A DNA stretch of 64,000 bases from Opisthocomus hoazin (GCF_030867145.1 NC_134441.1:2256001-2320000), one strand, 5' to 3'. Positions 10,415 through 59,720 are shown, numbered from the stretch's first letter. Translations and numbers: made by a program. Notes: generated by a model from the letters alone, not told the origin.

Positions 10415-10802
10415 AGCGACCGGGAGACGTACAGGGACATGGGGGGGCGGGGGGGGGCCGAGCCCCGGGGGGGGCCGAGCCCCGCACCCCCCCCCCCCGG
10501 CGCGTATCTGACACGGGGAGCAGCGTATGCACATGTATACAGCGACGCGATTGCCTTTAAATACGTGGGGGGGGTCTCGGGGGGGGGGTAGTGTTTCTAC
10601 ACTATGTACAGCCTTGTGCTTCTGGGGGGGGGGGGGGGAGCCCATCCGTCCGTCCGTCCGTCCGTCTCCTCGCGTCCCTTCTGCGGAGCCCCCTTGCTGG
10701 GGGGGGTCCTGGCTCGGTGGTGGGCAGGAGCACACCGGTGCTGCCCCCCCCCAGCCCCGTGGTGGGGTTCGGGGGGGGCTGGCGGGGGGGGGCGAGGATG
10801 TC

Positions 10803-16405
<5,603 letters not shown>

Positions 16406-17640
16406 CGGCGGCGGGCACAGGCGGGGGGCTCCGAGGCGGCGGCGGGGCCGGCGTCAGCGTCAGCGGGGCTGCGGGCGGGAGGGGGATGAGGGGGCGGCAG
16501 GGACCCCCCCAAACCTGGGCCTCCGCCATCGGGCCCGGCGGGGGGGGGGGGATCGCGGCGCCCCAGGAACCCCCGCGGGCACAGACACACCCCCCCCCCC
16601 GCGCGCCGTGGGCTCTCCCTCCCCCCCCAGGGAACCGCGGGGACTTCCCAAGGCGACACCCGGGGAGGGGGGGACGGGCCAGATCAGGCTCACCCCCCCC
16701 CCGGGTATATTTGGGGGGGACGCGGGGTCACCCCAGCACTTTCGCTCCCCCCCGGGAGGTGCCACCGCCCCCCCCCCCCGCCGCTGACAGCCCCCTCCCC
16801 CCCCCGCGACACCGCGCGGCCGGGCCGCCCCCCCCCCCCCCGGCGTTGTCATGGCAACCGGCCCCGGGGGCGGCGGGGGGGGGGGGGGGGCGCGGGGCCG
16901 TTTGCAGCCGCGCGCGCGGCCCCTCCCCGCGCGCCCCTGCCCGCACTCACCGTCGCGAGCGGCCCAAAATGGCCCTGGCGGCGCCGGGCGCGCGCGGCTG
17001 CGCGGAAGCTGCGCGGGATTTTCAGCCCGCGCGCGGCCCCGGCTCCATGGCGGGGGCGCGGGGGGGGCGGGGCGCGGGGCGGGGCGGGGCCGAGCCGAAC
17101 CCAACCGGACCGGGCCGGGCCGGGCCGAGCCGAGCCCGCGCCGCCGCCGCCGCGCACAATGGGGCCGCGAGCTCATCAGTATGCACGGGCCGCCCCGCCC
17201 CGCCCCGCCCCGCCAGGCGCGGGCAGCCGAGCGCCGAGCGGTGCTCGTGACACTGGGGGGGGGGGGGAATCGCGCGTGTGACGACCCGCGCGTGAGCGGT
17301 GGGGGAGGGGGGTGACACCGGGCGCGACACGCGCGTGCGGCGGCGTGACGGGCGCCCGTGACAGCAATGGGCGGGGCCGGGGGCCGCGCGTGCGTGCGGC
17401 GGAGCCCACGCGTGTGTGTGAGCGGCGGGGGGGGGAGGAACGCTCCCCCCGCGCGCGCCGGGGTGCCCGCGTGATCGCGACGCGCGACAGCGCGACCTCC
17501 CCCTTCCCCCCCCCAGAGGCTGCCCTCGCGCGCGCGAACACCCGTGGCCGGGCATGGGGGGTCGCGCACCCCCACCCCCCTCCCCCCCCCCGCACCCCAC
17601 GCGTGAAGCAGGACCCGCGCGGCGCCGGCAGCTCTCGGTG

Positions 17641-17646
17641 TTTATT
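17641..17646 (-). terminator. OGDH: OGDH poly(A) signal AATAAA
   Basis: AATAAA on the minus strand lies about 290 bases past the OGDH stop codon and only about 0.5-0.7 kb before the ZMIZ2 first exon. Confidence 0.8.
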
Positions 17647-17932
17647 GGGAAGCCGAACGCGACCCCGGCCGGGGGCTGCCCCCCACCCCCCCCCCCCCCA
17701 ACCCCCACGGGTGCTCGGGGAGGGGGACGGGGTGGGGGACCCCCCCGAGGGACTGGGAGGAACTGGGAAGCGGCTGGGCCGGCGGCACTCGGCGAGGGGG
17801 GGGGGCTGCGGGGGGGGGGGGGTCACCTCCCAGCCCCACTCCCCCCCCCCCCCGGCGGCTGCACCCCCGCCCGGGTGCGCGAGGGTCGGTGGTTACGGGG
17901 GGCGAGCGGGGGCCGGACGCCGCCGCCCGCGC

Positions 17933-47557
<29,625 letters not shown>

Positions 47558-47584
47558 CTTTGTCCCGTCGCCTCACGCCGGTTC
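47558..47584 (-). other. OGDH: OGDH 5' UTR part of the first coding exon
   Basis: An acceptor (cttctctcccaccag) lies directly upstream of 27 noncoding bases before the start codon. This implies a separate upstream noncoding first exon. Confidence 0.7.
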
Positions 47585-48619
47585 CTGGTGGGAGAGAAGG
47601 GAAAAGCGGGTCAGGAATCACCGCAGGAGAGCGGTGAGCAGAGAGCCCCCCCCCGCCCCGCGCCGCCGCCCCCAGCCCAGCGCTTCAGATCCGCTCTTCG
47701 TTCGGATTAACGCGTCCCGCGGCCGGGAAACGCGGTTTTCACTCGAGACGCTCGGCACAGCTGGGTCTGCCTCCTCGATACCTCCCAGCACGGCACCGGC
47801 ATCGCCACCGCCCCCGACACGACGGCAAAAAGCAGATTTACGCAGTGGCGTAGCCTCAGACCAGCCGCTGCGCGTCAAAGCCGCCTTTTTATATGGCACC
47901 TTGGTACAAAACAAGGGATATTCGATGGCAAAACGTGGCAAGGATTAAGGTCTCAGGTTCCCCCTGTGCCTCCCTCTAACTCCCAGCCATCAACATCCAC
48001 TCCTTTTCCAATAACAAATCCATATTGGTTGATTTGATGTTTTAACTCTTCCTCTGAGAATCCTCTTTCCTTTTGTTTTAAATGGGAAAATCCTCTCTGT
48101 GGAACCCCGGGCTCCCCTTCGGCCCCTCAGCCTCCCGTCTGCAGGGACGTCGCAGCGCCCACTGCAAAGCACTGCGTGCCCAGGAGCACGCCGGACAACG
48201 CCGGTCACCAGCCGGATTTCGACGCCGAAGGTCACGCTGTGCGCTGCGCCGAGCTGGCCGAGCCGAGCGAGGACAACCCCTCGCACCGACCCAGCGCGGG
48301 AGCTTTGCCGTCGCTCCCTCTCCCATGTTGAAGGTCTCGGCTTGGATTTTCGCCGCGTCGCTTACCCCGCGACCGCTCTGGCTGAGGGTTTCTTCTCGCT
48401 GGTTTGTGTCACACGCACCAGGATAAAGCTGGGAAGAAATCCCCCACGGCAAAGACCCCTCGCGAAATGGAGGCACGAGGTGCAGAGGATGGGGGCTCCG
48501 GGACAGACCGCTCACCGCTTCTCCTTCCGAGCTCAGGCCCAGGCGGCCAACGCAGCTGCAAGACCCAGCGAGGGGCTCGCCCCTGCCCAGAGAACCCAGA
48601 GACGCAACCGGGAGCTGAC

Positions 48620-48736
48620 GTGGGACCCCGCAAAGGTGCCCCAGCGACGCCCACCGGCGTGGGACCTCACAAAGGTGCCCCAGCGACGCCCACCAGCGTG
48701 GGACCTCACAAAGGCGCCCCAGCAACGCCCACCCTG
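48620..48736. repeat. Three-copy 39 bp tandem repeat
   Basis: The unit starts gtgggacc and contains aaggtgccccagcgacgccc. Copies begin at 48620, 48659 and 48698. It lies in the OGDH 5' intron. Confidence 0.85.
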
Positions 48737-49379
48737 CAGCTCCCAGTGGGACAGGGAGACCCGGGGTTCCCCATGCCCCCCATCGCACACGTCCGGGGGC
48801 TCACGGCGGGAGACGCGCCGGCACTGGGAGCTGCCCTTTCCACCCAGCTCCTCCCGCCAGAGCAGGGCGCGGGGCTGGAGGTGACCCAGCTGGCCGGTGT
48901 CCACATCCCCGACCAGTTTACCGAGCAGCAGCCCAATGTCAAAGCCGTTATCGCGCACTCACCAGATGAAAACAAAATTTCGCAGCAGACCGGAGGAAAA
49001 AATCACACCTTTGCGACCGGCGTTTCGTCAGCCGGGTTTCCAGCTTCGCCTCGCTGAATCAAATCCCGGCTACTTGGCACAGCAGCAGCCACCCTTCCCA
49101 CCTCAAAACGCAAGATTTTGGCCCAAAGAACCTGAGGAAGACCCAGGCACGCTCTAATTCCACCCAAACGCTTCACAGTCTTCCCCGGAGGAAGGAGGGA
49201 AGCCCAACCGTCCTCTCCACCCCACTCGCTCCCGTCTGCCCGCAGTTAAACTGGGCAAGAAGCGGTGGGCAAGCGCAGGACAGCAAGCACGGCAGCACCA
49301 GGCACTCTCCCGGCTCACACTCCCCAGACCCACGCAGTAGAACACCCACGGGTATTCCGGAGCGCCGACGGAACCGGGA

Positions 49380-50760
49380 CACGGACGGGGGTGGGGGGGG
49401 TGGGGGGGAAGAACCAAAGCGTCGGCGGCGTCTCCGGGTTCCGTGTCCGGTTTCGCTGCCGCCCAGCCGCGTCCCGCTGACCTCTCTGGAAAACAAGGCT
49501 GGGGGGGGGATTAACGGCAGGTTTTGACCCAAAATGAGCGGAACCGCGAGGTCTCGGAAGGTCTCTCCGGTGAGGGTCGGTGTCCCGGAGGCGTTGGAGC
49601 CCACGAGCTCGGAGCAGGGATGTTCCCGCAGGATGGCGGGGAGGAGGGAGGTGGGAGACCCAGCCCGGGACCACCGATCCGGGGATTGCGCGCGAAACCC
49701 CCAGCCTGGGGAGGGTTATGGGGAGGGGGCCTGGGGCTCACACCCCCGGTTCCACAGAGAGAGCGAATCACGGGAACGCTCACGGCGGCCTAAGGGGCCG
49801 GGCCGGCGGCAGCGCAGCGTGGAGCGGGTCAGGGGGCTGCACCCGACCCCCGGCAGCCGGGCTCCGCGCCCCCCCCCCCCCGAAGGGGGCTGCTTTGGGT
49901 TCAAGTCAGCAGAAATCGAGCGCTGGAGAAAGCGGCGGGGCGGGGGCCATCCCGGGGGCTCCAGCGCCGGGGTTCTCCGGGCCCGCGGCAGCCGGAGGCC
50001 CCGGGGCAGGCGCTAACCCTCACCGGAGGCTGCACCGCCGCCCCCCCCCCCGCCCCGGGAGACCCCGCCGGGGGGGAGCGCGGGATCCACCCGCCGGGCG
50101 GGGCCCAACGGGGCGCGGCGGGACGGGGGGACCGGGACGGAGGGGCCGGAACGGGGGGGCCGGGAGGCCCCACGTGGGTGCGGGCGGGCGCGGGAACGGG
50201 GCCGCGGGACCCCCCTCCCCGCCCCGCACAGGCCCGCCCCCGGTCCGCGCCCGCCAATCAGCGTCCGCCGCCGCCGCCCGGGCTTCGCGGCCCTTGCTGC
50301 CTATAGGAGCGCTGCGAAGCGCCGAGCCGCCTTTCCCATTGGTCGAGCCGGACTGCCATTCTAGCGACAGGCCCGCCCCGAGGCGCCCGGGCGGTGGCGC
50401 CAAGGACACAGGGGAGCGGCCACCGCCCCCCCCTGCCCAGCGCGCCCCCCGTCCCGCTCCGGCCCCGGCCCTCGCCCCGCTGCAGCCCGGCACTGCCCCG
50501 CCGCTCGGCCCGGCCCCGCCGCGGCACCCACCGGCACGTCCGTGTCCGTCCGCCCCGCTCCTGCCCCGGCTCTGACAGCGGCCCCCAATCGCCGGCTGCA
50601 GCCCCGCCCCGCGACGCCCCGCCCCGAGCGCGTGCGTCAGCGCGTCGCCACACCCCCCGCCCGCCTGCCGCCACGCCCCGCTCCGAGCCCGGCCCAAAGG
50701 GCCTGCGCCACCCCCTCCGCGCGTCGAACGGGGGGGAACTTCCAGGGGCGGGGCTAGACG
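49380..50760. promoter_or_regulatory. OGDH: OGDH CpG-island promoter, possibly bidirectional
   Basis: A strong CpG island lies upstream of the first coding exon. On the minus strand CTCCG|GTGAGG at 50024 is a likely donor of the noncoding first exon. CCAAT motifs occur in both orientations, in cgccaatcagcg (about 50251-50262) and in cccattggtcg (about 50335-50345). No clear TATA box is seen. The start site is inferred to be near 50050-50300. Confidence 0.65.
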
Positions 50761-52678
50761 TTGGGGCGGGGCTTGGGCGGCGGGGGCCGGGGTGGGGCGG
50801 TCGCCATGGTTACTCGGGGCGGTGCCCGCAGCCGGCCTCGGCGCCACGGCATGCGGACCCCGCCACAGCCTGGGGACCCCACCACGGCCTGGGGACCCCG
50901 CCACGGCATGGGGACCCCTCCGCAGCCTAGGGACCCCCACCATGGCCTCGGGATCCCCGCCATGTTCTAGGGACCCCCCCCCCCCATGGCCTGGGGACCC
51001 CGTCCACAGCCTGGGGACCCTGAGCAAGCCCTGGGGACCCCCACCATGGCCTGGGGATCCCATCATGGCCTGGGGACCCCGAGCAAGGCCAGGGGACCCC
51101 CACCATGGCCTGGGGACCCCACCATGGCCAGGGGATCCCACCACCACCTAGGGACCCCCTCCACAGCCTAGGGACCCCCACCATGGTCTGGGGATCCCCG
51201 CCACGGCCTCAGGACACCCCCATGTTCTGAGGACCCTCCACCATGGCCTGGGGACCCCCACAACGGCCTGGGGACCCTGCCACAGCCTGGGGACCCTACC
51301 ATGGCCTGGAGACCCCGCCACAGCCTGGGGACCCCACCATGGCCTGGAGACCCCCTCTACGGCCTGGGAACCCCACCACAGCCTGGGGACCCCACCATGG
51401 CCTGGGGACCCCCTCCACGGCCTGGGGAACTCCCCCACGGCCTGGGGAACCCCCATGTTCTGGGGACCCCACCATGTTCTGGGGACCCCCCACCATGGTC
51501 TGGGGACCCCCTTCACAGCCTGGGGACCCTGAGCAAGCCCTGGGGACCCCACCATGGCATGGGGCTCCCATCACGGCCTGGGGACCCCGCCACAGCATGG
51601 TCTGGGGATGCCGAGCAAGGCCAGGGGACCCCCACCATGGCCGGGGGACCCCCTTCATGGCCTGGGGACCCCGAGCAAGGCCTAGGGACCCCCACCACGG
51701 CATGGGGGTCCCATCACAGCCTGGGGACCCCGAGAAAGGCCTGGGCACCCCAAGCAAGGCCAGGGGACCCCCACCATGGTCTGGGGACCCCACCATGGCC
51801 GGGGGATCCCACCACCACCTAGGGACCCCCTCCACGGCCTGGGGGTCCCCACGATTGCCTGGGGATCCCTGTCATGGGCTGGGGACCCCCCCATGTTCTG
51901 GGGACCGCCTCATGTTCGGGGGATCCCCCACCACTGCCTGGGGACCCCACCATGGCCTGGAGACCCCCTCCACAGCCTAGGGGTCCCCACCGTGGCTTGG
52001 GGATCCCCGCCACGTCCTGGGGACGCCCCCATCTTCTGGGGACTCCCTACCATGGCCTGGGGACCCCCACCACAGCCTGGGGACCTCAACATGGCCTGGA
52101 GACCCCACCATGGCTGCAGGATCTCACCACCACCTAGGGACCCCCTCCACAGCCTGCGGGTCCCTACCATGGTCTGGGGATCCCCACCATGTCATGGGAC
52201 GCCCCCATGTTCTGGGGACCCCCCACCACAGCCTGGGGACCCCACCATGGCCTCGGGATCCCCGCCATGGCCTAGGGACCCCACCATCTTCTAGGGACCC
52301 CCCACCATGGCCTGGGGACCCCCTCCAAGGCCTGGGGACCCTGAGCAAGGCCTGGGGACCCCCACCACATCCTGTGGCCCCCCCCCCATGGCCTGGGGAT
52401 CCCCGCCACGGCCTAGGGACCCCCCCATGCTCTGGGGACCCCCCATTTTCTGGGGACCCCTTACCACAGCCTATGCACCCCACCATGGCCTGGAGACCCC
52501 TTCCACAGCCTAGGGATCCCCGCCACGGCCTGGGGATACCCCATGTTCTGGGGACCCCACCACGTTCTGGGGACCCCCTTCACGGCCTGGGGACCCCGAG
52601 CAAGGCCTGGGGACCCTGAGCAAGCCCTGGGGACCCCCACCACGGATGGGGATCCCATCATGGCCTGGGGACCCCAAG

Positions 52679-54538
52679 CAAGGCCAGGGGACCCCCACCA
52701 TGACCTGGGGACCCCACCATGGCCGGGGGATGCCACCACCACCTAGGGACCCCCTCCACGGCCTAGGGGTCCCCACCATGGCCTGGGGATCCCTGCCACG
52801 GCCTCAGGACACCCCCATGTTCTGAGGACCCTCCACCATGGCCTGGGGACCCCCACAACGGCCTGGGGACCCCCACCACGACACGTGGATCCCATCACGG
52901 CCTGGGGACCCCAGCAGGGCCTGGGCAACCCGAGCAAGGCCAGGGGACCCCCACCATGGCCTGGGGACCCCACCAGGGCAGGGGCATCCCACCACCACCT
53001 AGGGTCCCCCTCCACGTCCTGGGGGTCCCCACCATGGCCTGGGGATCCCCGCCACGGCCTAGGGATGCCCCCATGTTCTGGGGATGCCCCACCACAGCCT
53101 GGGAACCCAACCATGGCCTGGAGATCGGCCTGGGGACCCCACCATGTCCTGGGGACCCCCCACCATGACCTGGGGACTGCCACAACGGCCTGGGGTCCCC
53201 CCCATGTTCTGGGGACCGCCCCATGTTTGGGGATCCCGCCGCCACGGCCTGGGGACTCCACCATGGCCTGGGGACCCCGCCACAGCCTGGGGACCCCACC
53301 ATGGCCTGGAGACCCCCTCCACGGCCTATGGGTCCCTACCATGGCCTGGAGACCCCCACCATGGCCTGGAGACTCCACCATGGCCGGAGGATCCCACCAC
53401 CACCTAGGGACCCCCTCCACCGCCTGGGAGTCACTACCATGGTCTGGGGATCCCCACCACATCATGGGACCCCCCCATGTTCTGGGGACCCCCCACCACA
53501 GCCTGGGGACCCCACCATGGCCTGGGGACCCCACCACAGTCTGGGAACCCCACCATGGCCTGGAGACCCCCTCCACAGCCTGGGGATCCCCACCATGGCC
53601 TGGGGACCCCGCCACAGCCTGAGGACCCTGAGCAAGTCCTGGTCACCCCCACCACGGCATTGGGATCTCGTCACGGCCTAGGGACCCTGCCACAGCCTGG
53701 GGACTCCACCATGGCCTGGGGAACCCCCATGTTCTGGGGATCCCACCATGTTCTGGGGACCCCCCACCATGGTCTGGGGACCCCCTCCACAGCCTGGGGA
53801 CCCTGAGCAAGACCTGGGGACCCCACCACGGCATGGGGGTCTCATCACGGCCTGGGGACCCCTCCACAGCCCAGAGGTCCTCACCGTGGCCTGGGGATCC
53901 CCGCCACGGCCTGGGGAACCCAGCATGTTCTGGGGACCCCCACCATGGTCTGGAACACCCACCATTTCCAGGGCATGCCACCACCACGTAGCGAACCCCT
54001 CCACAGCCTAGGGGTCCCCACCATGGCCTGGGGATCCCCGCCACGGCCTAGGGACGTCCCCATGTTCTGGGGACCCCCCACCACAGCCTGGGGACCCAAC
54101 CATGGCCTGGAGATCCCACCATGGCCTGGGGACCCCACCGTGTGCTGTGGACTCCCACCATGGCCTGAGAACCCCCTCCATGTCCCAGGGGTCCCCACCA
54201 TGGCCTGGGGTTCCCTGCCACGACCTGGGGACCCCAGTATGTTCTGGGGACCCCCCACCATGACCTGGGGACTGCCACAATGGCCTGGGGTCCCCCCCAT
54301 GTTCTGGGGACCGCCCCATGTTTGGGGATCCCCCTACCATGGCCTGGGGACCCCACCATGGCCTGGAGAACCACTCCACGTCCTAGCGGTCCCCACCATG
54401 GCCTGGGGACCCCCTTCATGGCCTGGGGACCGCGAGCAAGGCCTGGGGACCCTGAGCAAGCCCTAGGGACCCCCACCACGTCATGGGGATCCCATCACAG
54501 CCTGGGGACCCCGAGAAAGGCCTGGGCACCCCAAGCAA
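52679..54538. repeat. Higher-order repeat copy A within the minisatellite
   Basis: About 1.86 kb that recurs almost base for base immediately to the right. The shared order of rare variants (cacaacggcc, acgacacgtggatccc, atggcctggagatcggcctg) proves duplication of a block and not chance similarity of units. Confidence 0.85.
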
Positions 54539-56595
54539 GGCCAGGGGACCCCCACCATAACCTGGGGACCCCACCATGGCCGGGGGATGCCACCACCACC
54601 TAGGGACCCCCTCCACGGCCTAGGGGTCCCCACCATGGCCTGGGGATCCCTGCCACGGCCTCAGGACACCCCCATGTTCTGAGGACCCTCCACCATGGCC
54701 TGGGGACCCCCACAACGGCCTGGGGACCTCGAGCAAGGCCTGGGGACCCCCACCACGACACGTGGATCCCATCACGGCCTGGGGACCCCAGCAGGGCCTG
54801 GGCAACCCGAGCAAGGCCAGGGGACCCCCACCATGGCCTGGGGACCCCACCAGGGCAGGGGCATCCCACCACCACCTAGGGTCCCCCTCCACGTCCTGGG
54901 GGTCCCCACCATGGCCTGGGGATCCCCGCCACGGCCTAGGGATGCCCCCATGTTCTGGGGATGCCCCACCACAGCCTGGGAACCCAACCATGGCCTGGAG
55001 ATCGGCCTGGGGACCCCACCATGTCCTGGGGACCCCCCACCATGACCTGGGGACTGCCACAACGGCCTGGGGTCCCCCCCATGTTCTGGGGACCGCCCCA
55101 TGTTTGGGGATCCCGCCGCCACGGCCTGGGGACTCCACCATGGCCTGGGGACCCCACCACAGCCTGGGGACCCCACCATGGCCTGGAGACCCCCTCCACG
55201 GCCTATGGGTCCCTACCATGGCCTGGAGACCCCCACCATGGCCTGGAGACCCCACCATGGCCGGAGGAACCCACCACCACCTAGGGACCCCCTCCACGGC
55301 CTGGGGGTCCCTACCATGGTCTGGGTATCCCCACCACATCATGGGACCCCCCCATGTTCTGGGGACCCCCCACCACAGCCTGGGGACCCCACCATGGCCT
55401 GGGGACCCCACCACAGTCTGGGAACCCCACCATGGCCTGGAGACCCCCTCCACAGCCTGGGGATCCCCACCATGGCCTGGGGACCCCGCCACAGCCTGAG
55501 GACCCTGAGCAAGTCCTGGTCACCCCCACCACGGCATGGGGATCTCGTCACGGCCTGGGGACCCCGCCACAGCCTGGGGACTGCACCATGGCCTGGGGAA
55601 CCCCCATGTTCTGGGGACCCCCCACCATGGTCTGGGGACCCCCTCCACAGCCTGGGGACCCTGAGCAAGCCCTGGGGACCCCACCACGGCATGGGGGTCT
55701 CATCACGGCCTGGGGACCCTGCCATGGCCCAGAGGTCCTCACCATATGGCCTGGGGATCCCCGCCACGGCCTGGGGACCCCAGCATGTTCTGGGGACCCC
55801 CACCATGGCCTGGGACACCCACCATTTCCAGGGCATCCCACCACCACGTAGCGAACCCCTCCACATCCTGGGGGACCCCACCATGACCTGGAGACCCCTC
55901 CACGGCCCAGAGGTCCTCACTATGGCCTGGGGAATCCCCGCCACGGCCTGGGGACCCCAGCATGTTCTGGGGACCCCCACCATGGTCTGGAACACCCACC
56001 ATTTCCAGGGCATCCCACCACCACGTAGCGAACCCCTCCACAGCCTAGGGGTCCCCACCATGGCCTGGGTATCCCCGCCACGGTCTAGGGACGACCCCAT
56101 GTTCTGGGGACCCCCCACCACAGCCTGGGGACCCAACCATGGCCTGGAGATCCCACCATGGCCTGGGGACCCCACCGTGTGCTGTGGACTCCCACCATGG
56201 CCTGGGGACCCCCTCCACGTCCCAGGGGTCCCCACCATGGCCTGGGGTTCCCTGCCACGACCTGGGGACCCCAGTATGTTCTGGGGACCCCCCACCATGA
56301 CCTGGGGACTGCCACAATGGCCTGGGGTCCCCCCCATGTTCTGGGGACCGCCCCATGTTTGGGGATCCCCCTACCATGGCCTGGGGACCCCACCATGGCC
56401 TGGAGAACCACTCCACGTCCTAGCGGTCCCCACCATGGCCTGGGGACCCCCTTCATGGCCTGGGGACCCCGAGCAAGGCCTAGGGACCCCGCCACAGCCT
56501 GGGGACCCTGAGCAAGCCCTAGGGACCCCCACCATGGCATGGGGATCCCATCACAGCCTGTGGACCCCGAGAAAGGCCTGGGCACCCCAAGCAAG
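54539..56595. repeat. Higher-order repeat copy B within the minisatellite
   Basis: Same variant order as copy A. It differs by one extra unit near 54730 and an extra segment of about 160 bp near 55860-56040, itself a local duplication. Few substitutions separate A and B, so the duplication is recent. Confidence 0.85.
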
Positions 56596-59500
56596 GCCAG
56601 GGGACCCCCACCATGGCCTGGGGACCCCACCATGGCCGGGGGATCCCACCACCACCTAGGGACCCCCTTCACGGCCTGGGGGTCCCCACCATTGCCTGGG
56701 GATCCCTGTCACGGGCTGGGGACCCCCCCATGTTCTGGGGACCGCCTCATGTTCTGGGGACACCCACCACGGCCTGGGGACCCCACCATGGCCTGGAGAC
56801 CCCCTCCACAGCCTAGGGGTCCCCACCGTGGCTTGGGGATCCCCGCCACGGCCTGGGGACCCCCCCATGTTCTGGGGACCCCCTACCATGGCCTGGGGAC
56901 CCCCACCATGGCCTGGAGACCCCACCATGGCCGGAGGATCCCACCACCACCTAGGGACCCCCTCCACAGCCTGGGGGTCCCTACCATGATCTGGGGATCC
57001 CCACCATGTCATGGGACCCCCCCATGTTCTGGGGACCCCCCACCACAGCCTGGGGACCCCACCATGGCCTGGGGACCCCACCACAGCCTGGGGACCCCGC
57101 CATGGCCTAGGGACCCCACCATGTTCTAGGGACCCCCCACCATGGCCTGGGGACCCCCTCCACAGCCTGGGGACCCTGAGCAAGCCCTGGGGACCCCCAC
57201 CACGGCATGGGGATCCCATCACGGCCTGTGGACCCCACCATGGCCCGGGGATGCCAAGCAAGGCCAGGGGACCCCCACCATGGCCTGGGGACCCCACCAT
57301 GGCCGGGGGATCCCACCACCTCCTAGGGACCCCCTCCACAGCCTGGGGGTCCCCACCATGGCCTGGGAATCCCCGCCACAGCCTAGGGGTGTCTACCATG
57401 GCCGGGGGATCCCACCACGGCCTGGGGACCCTGAGCAAGGCCTGGGGACCCCCACCACATCCTGTGGCCCCCCCCCCATGGCCTGGGGATCCCCGCCACG
57501 GCCTAAGGACCCCTCCATGCTCTGGGGACCCCCCATTTTCTGGGGACCCCTTACCACAGCCTATGCACCCCACCATGGCCTGGAGACCCCTTCCACGGCC
57601 TAGGCATCCCCGCCACAGCCTGGGGATTCCCCATGTTCTAGGGACCCCACCATGTTCTGGGGACCTCCTTCATGGCCTGGGGACCCCCTGCACAGCCTGG
57701 GGTCCCTAAACAAGCCCTGGAGACCCCCACCATGGCATGGGGATCCCATCATGGCCTGGGGACCCCGAGCAAGGCCTGGGGACCCCCACCATGGCCTGGG
57801 GACCCCACCATGGCCGGGGGATCACACCACCACCTAGGGACCCCCTCCACGGGCCTAGGGACCCCCACCATGGTCTGGGGATCCCTGCCATGGCCTAGGG
57901 ACCCCCCCATGATCTGGGGACCCCCCTAGTATCTGGGGACCCACCACCACGGCCTGGGGCCCCCAGCATGTTCTGGGGACCCCCACCATGGCCTGGGACA
58001 CCCACCATTTCCAGGGCATCCCACCACCACGTAGCGAACCCCTCCACGTCCTGGGGGTCCCTACCATGGCCTGGGGATCCCCGTCACAGCCTAGGGATGC
58101 CCCCATGTTCTGGGGACCCCCCACCATGACCTGGGGACTGCCACAATGGCCTGGGGTCCCCCCCATGTTCTGGGGACCGCCCCATGTTCGGGGATCCCCC
58201 CACCACGGCCTGGGGACCCTGAGCAAGGCCTGGGGACCCCGCCACAGCCTGGGGTCCCCACCATGGCCTGGGGACCCCCACCACGGCCTGGGGACCCCAA
58301 GCAAGGCCTGGGGACCCCGCCACAGCCTGGGGACGCCGAGCAAGCCCTGGGGACCCCCACCATGGCATGGGGATCCCATCACGGCCTGGGGACCCTGAGC
58401 AAGGCCTGGGGATCCCCGCCACGGCCTAAGGACCCGCCCCATGCTCTGGGGACCCCCCATTTTCTGGGGACCCCTTACCACAGCCTATGCACCCCACCAT
58501 GGCCTGGAGACCCCTTCCACAGCCTAAGGATCCCCGCCACAGCCTGGGGATACCCCATGTTCTGGGGACCCCCCCATGTTCTAGGGACCCCCTTCACGGC
58601 CTGGGGACCCCCTGCACAGCCTGGGGTCCCTGAGCAAGCCCTGGGGACCCCCACCACGGCATGGGGATCCCATCATGGCCTGGGGACCCCGAGCAAGGCC
58701 TGGGGACCCCCACCATGGCCTGGGGACCCCACCATGGCCGGGGGATCACACCACCACCTAGGGACCCCCTCCACGGCCTGGAGACCTCCCCCATGGCCTG
58801 GGGATCCCTGCCACGGCCTAGGGACCCCCTCATGATCTGGGGACCCCCCTATTATCTGGGGACCCACCACCACGGCCTGGGGACCCCACCACAGACTGGG
58901 GACCCCACCATGACCTGGAGACCCCTCCACGGCCCAGAGGTCCTCACCATGGCCTGGGGATCCCCGCCATGGCCTGGGGACCCCAGCATGTTCTGGGGAC
59001 CCTCACCATGGCCTGGGACACCCACCATTTCCAGGGCATCCCACCACCACGTAGCGAACCCCTCCACGTCCTGGGGGTCCCCACCATGGCCTGGGGACCC
59101 CCTCCACAGCCTGGGGACCCTGAGCAAGCCTTGGGGACTCCCACCACGGCATGGGGATCCCACCATGGCCTGGGGTCCCCACCACGGCCTGGGGACACCC
59201 CCATGTTCTGGGGACTCCCTACCATGGCCTGGGGACCCCCACCATGGCCTGGAGACCCCACCATGGCCAGAGGATCCCACCACCACCTAGGGACCCCCTC
59301 CATGACCTGGGGGTCCCTACCATGGTCTGGGGATCCCCACCATGTCATGGGACCCCCCCATGTTCTGGGGACCCCCCACCACAGCCTGGGGACCCCACCA
59401 TGGCCTGGGGACCCCACCACAGCCTGGGAACCCCACCATGGCCTGGAGACCCCCTCCACGGCCTGGGGATCCCCACCATGGCCTGGGGACCCCTCCACAG

Positions 59501-59720
59501 CCTGGGGACCCTGAGCAAGCCCTTGGGCCCCCACCACAGCATGGGGATCTCGTCACGGCCTGGGGACCCCATCATGGCCTGGGGACCCTGAGCAAGGCCT
59601 GGAGACCTCATTATGGCCTGAGGACCCCCACCACAGCCTGAGAACCCTGAGCATGGCCTGGGGACCCCTTCACAACCTGGGGACCCAACCGCTGCCTGGC
59701 CACCCCCACTATGGCCTTGG

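Larger units (their letters stand above)
50848..59720. repeat. 8.9 kb GC-rich minisatellite array, 19-21 bp unit
   Basis: The core unit is cctggggaccccaccatgg and variants (ccgccacagcctgggga, ccgagcaaggcctgggga, cccatgttctgggga). Length divided by unit size suggests more than 400 units. Variant units occur in ordered blocks that are themselves repeated. All long open frames here on both strands come from the repeat and are not genes. Confidence 0.97.

Noticed and set aside
55100-56659. 519-residue plus-strand frame and similar ones across 50.8-59.7 kb
   Set aside because: All translate the 19-21 bp minisatellite unit. Frames on both strands and in several phases are equally long, which shows composition and not selection.
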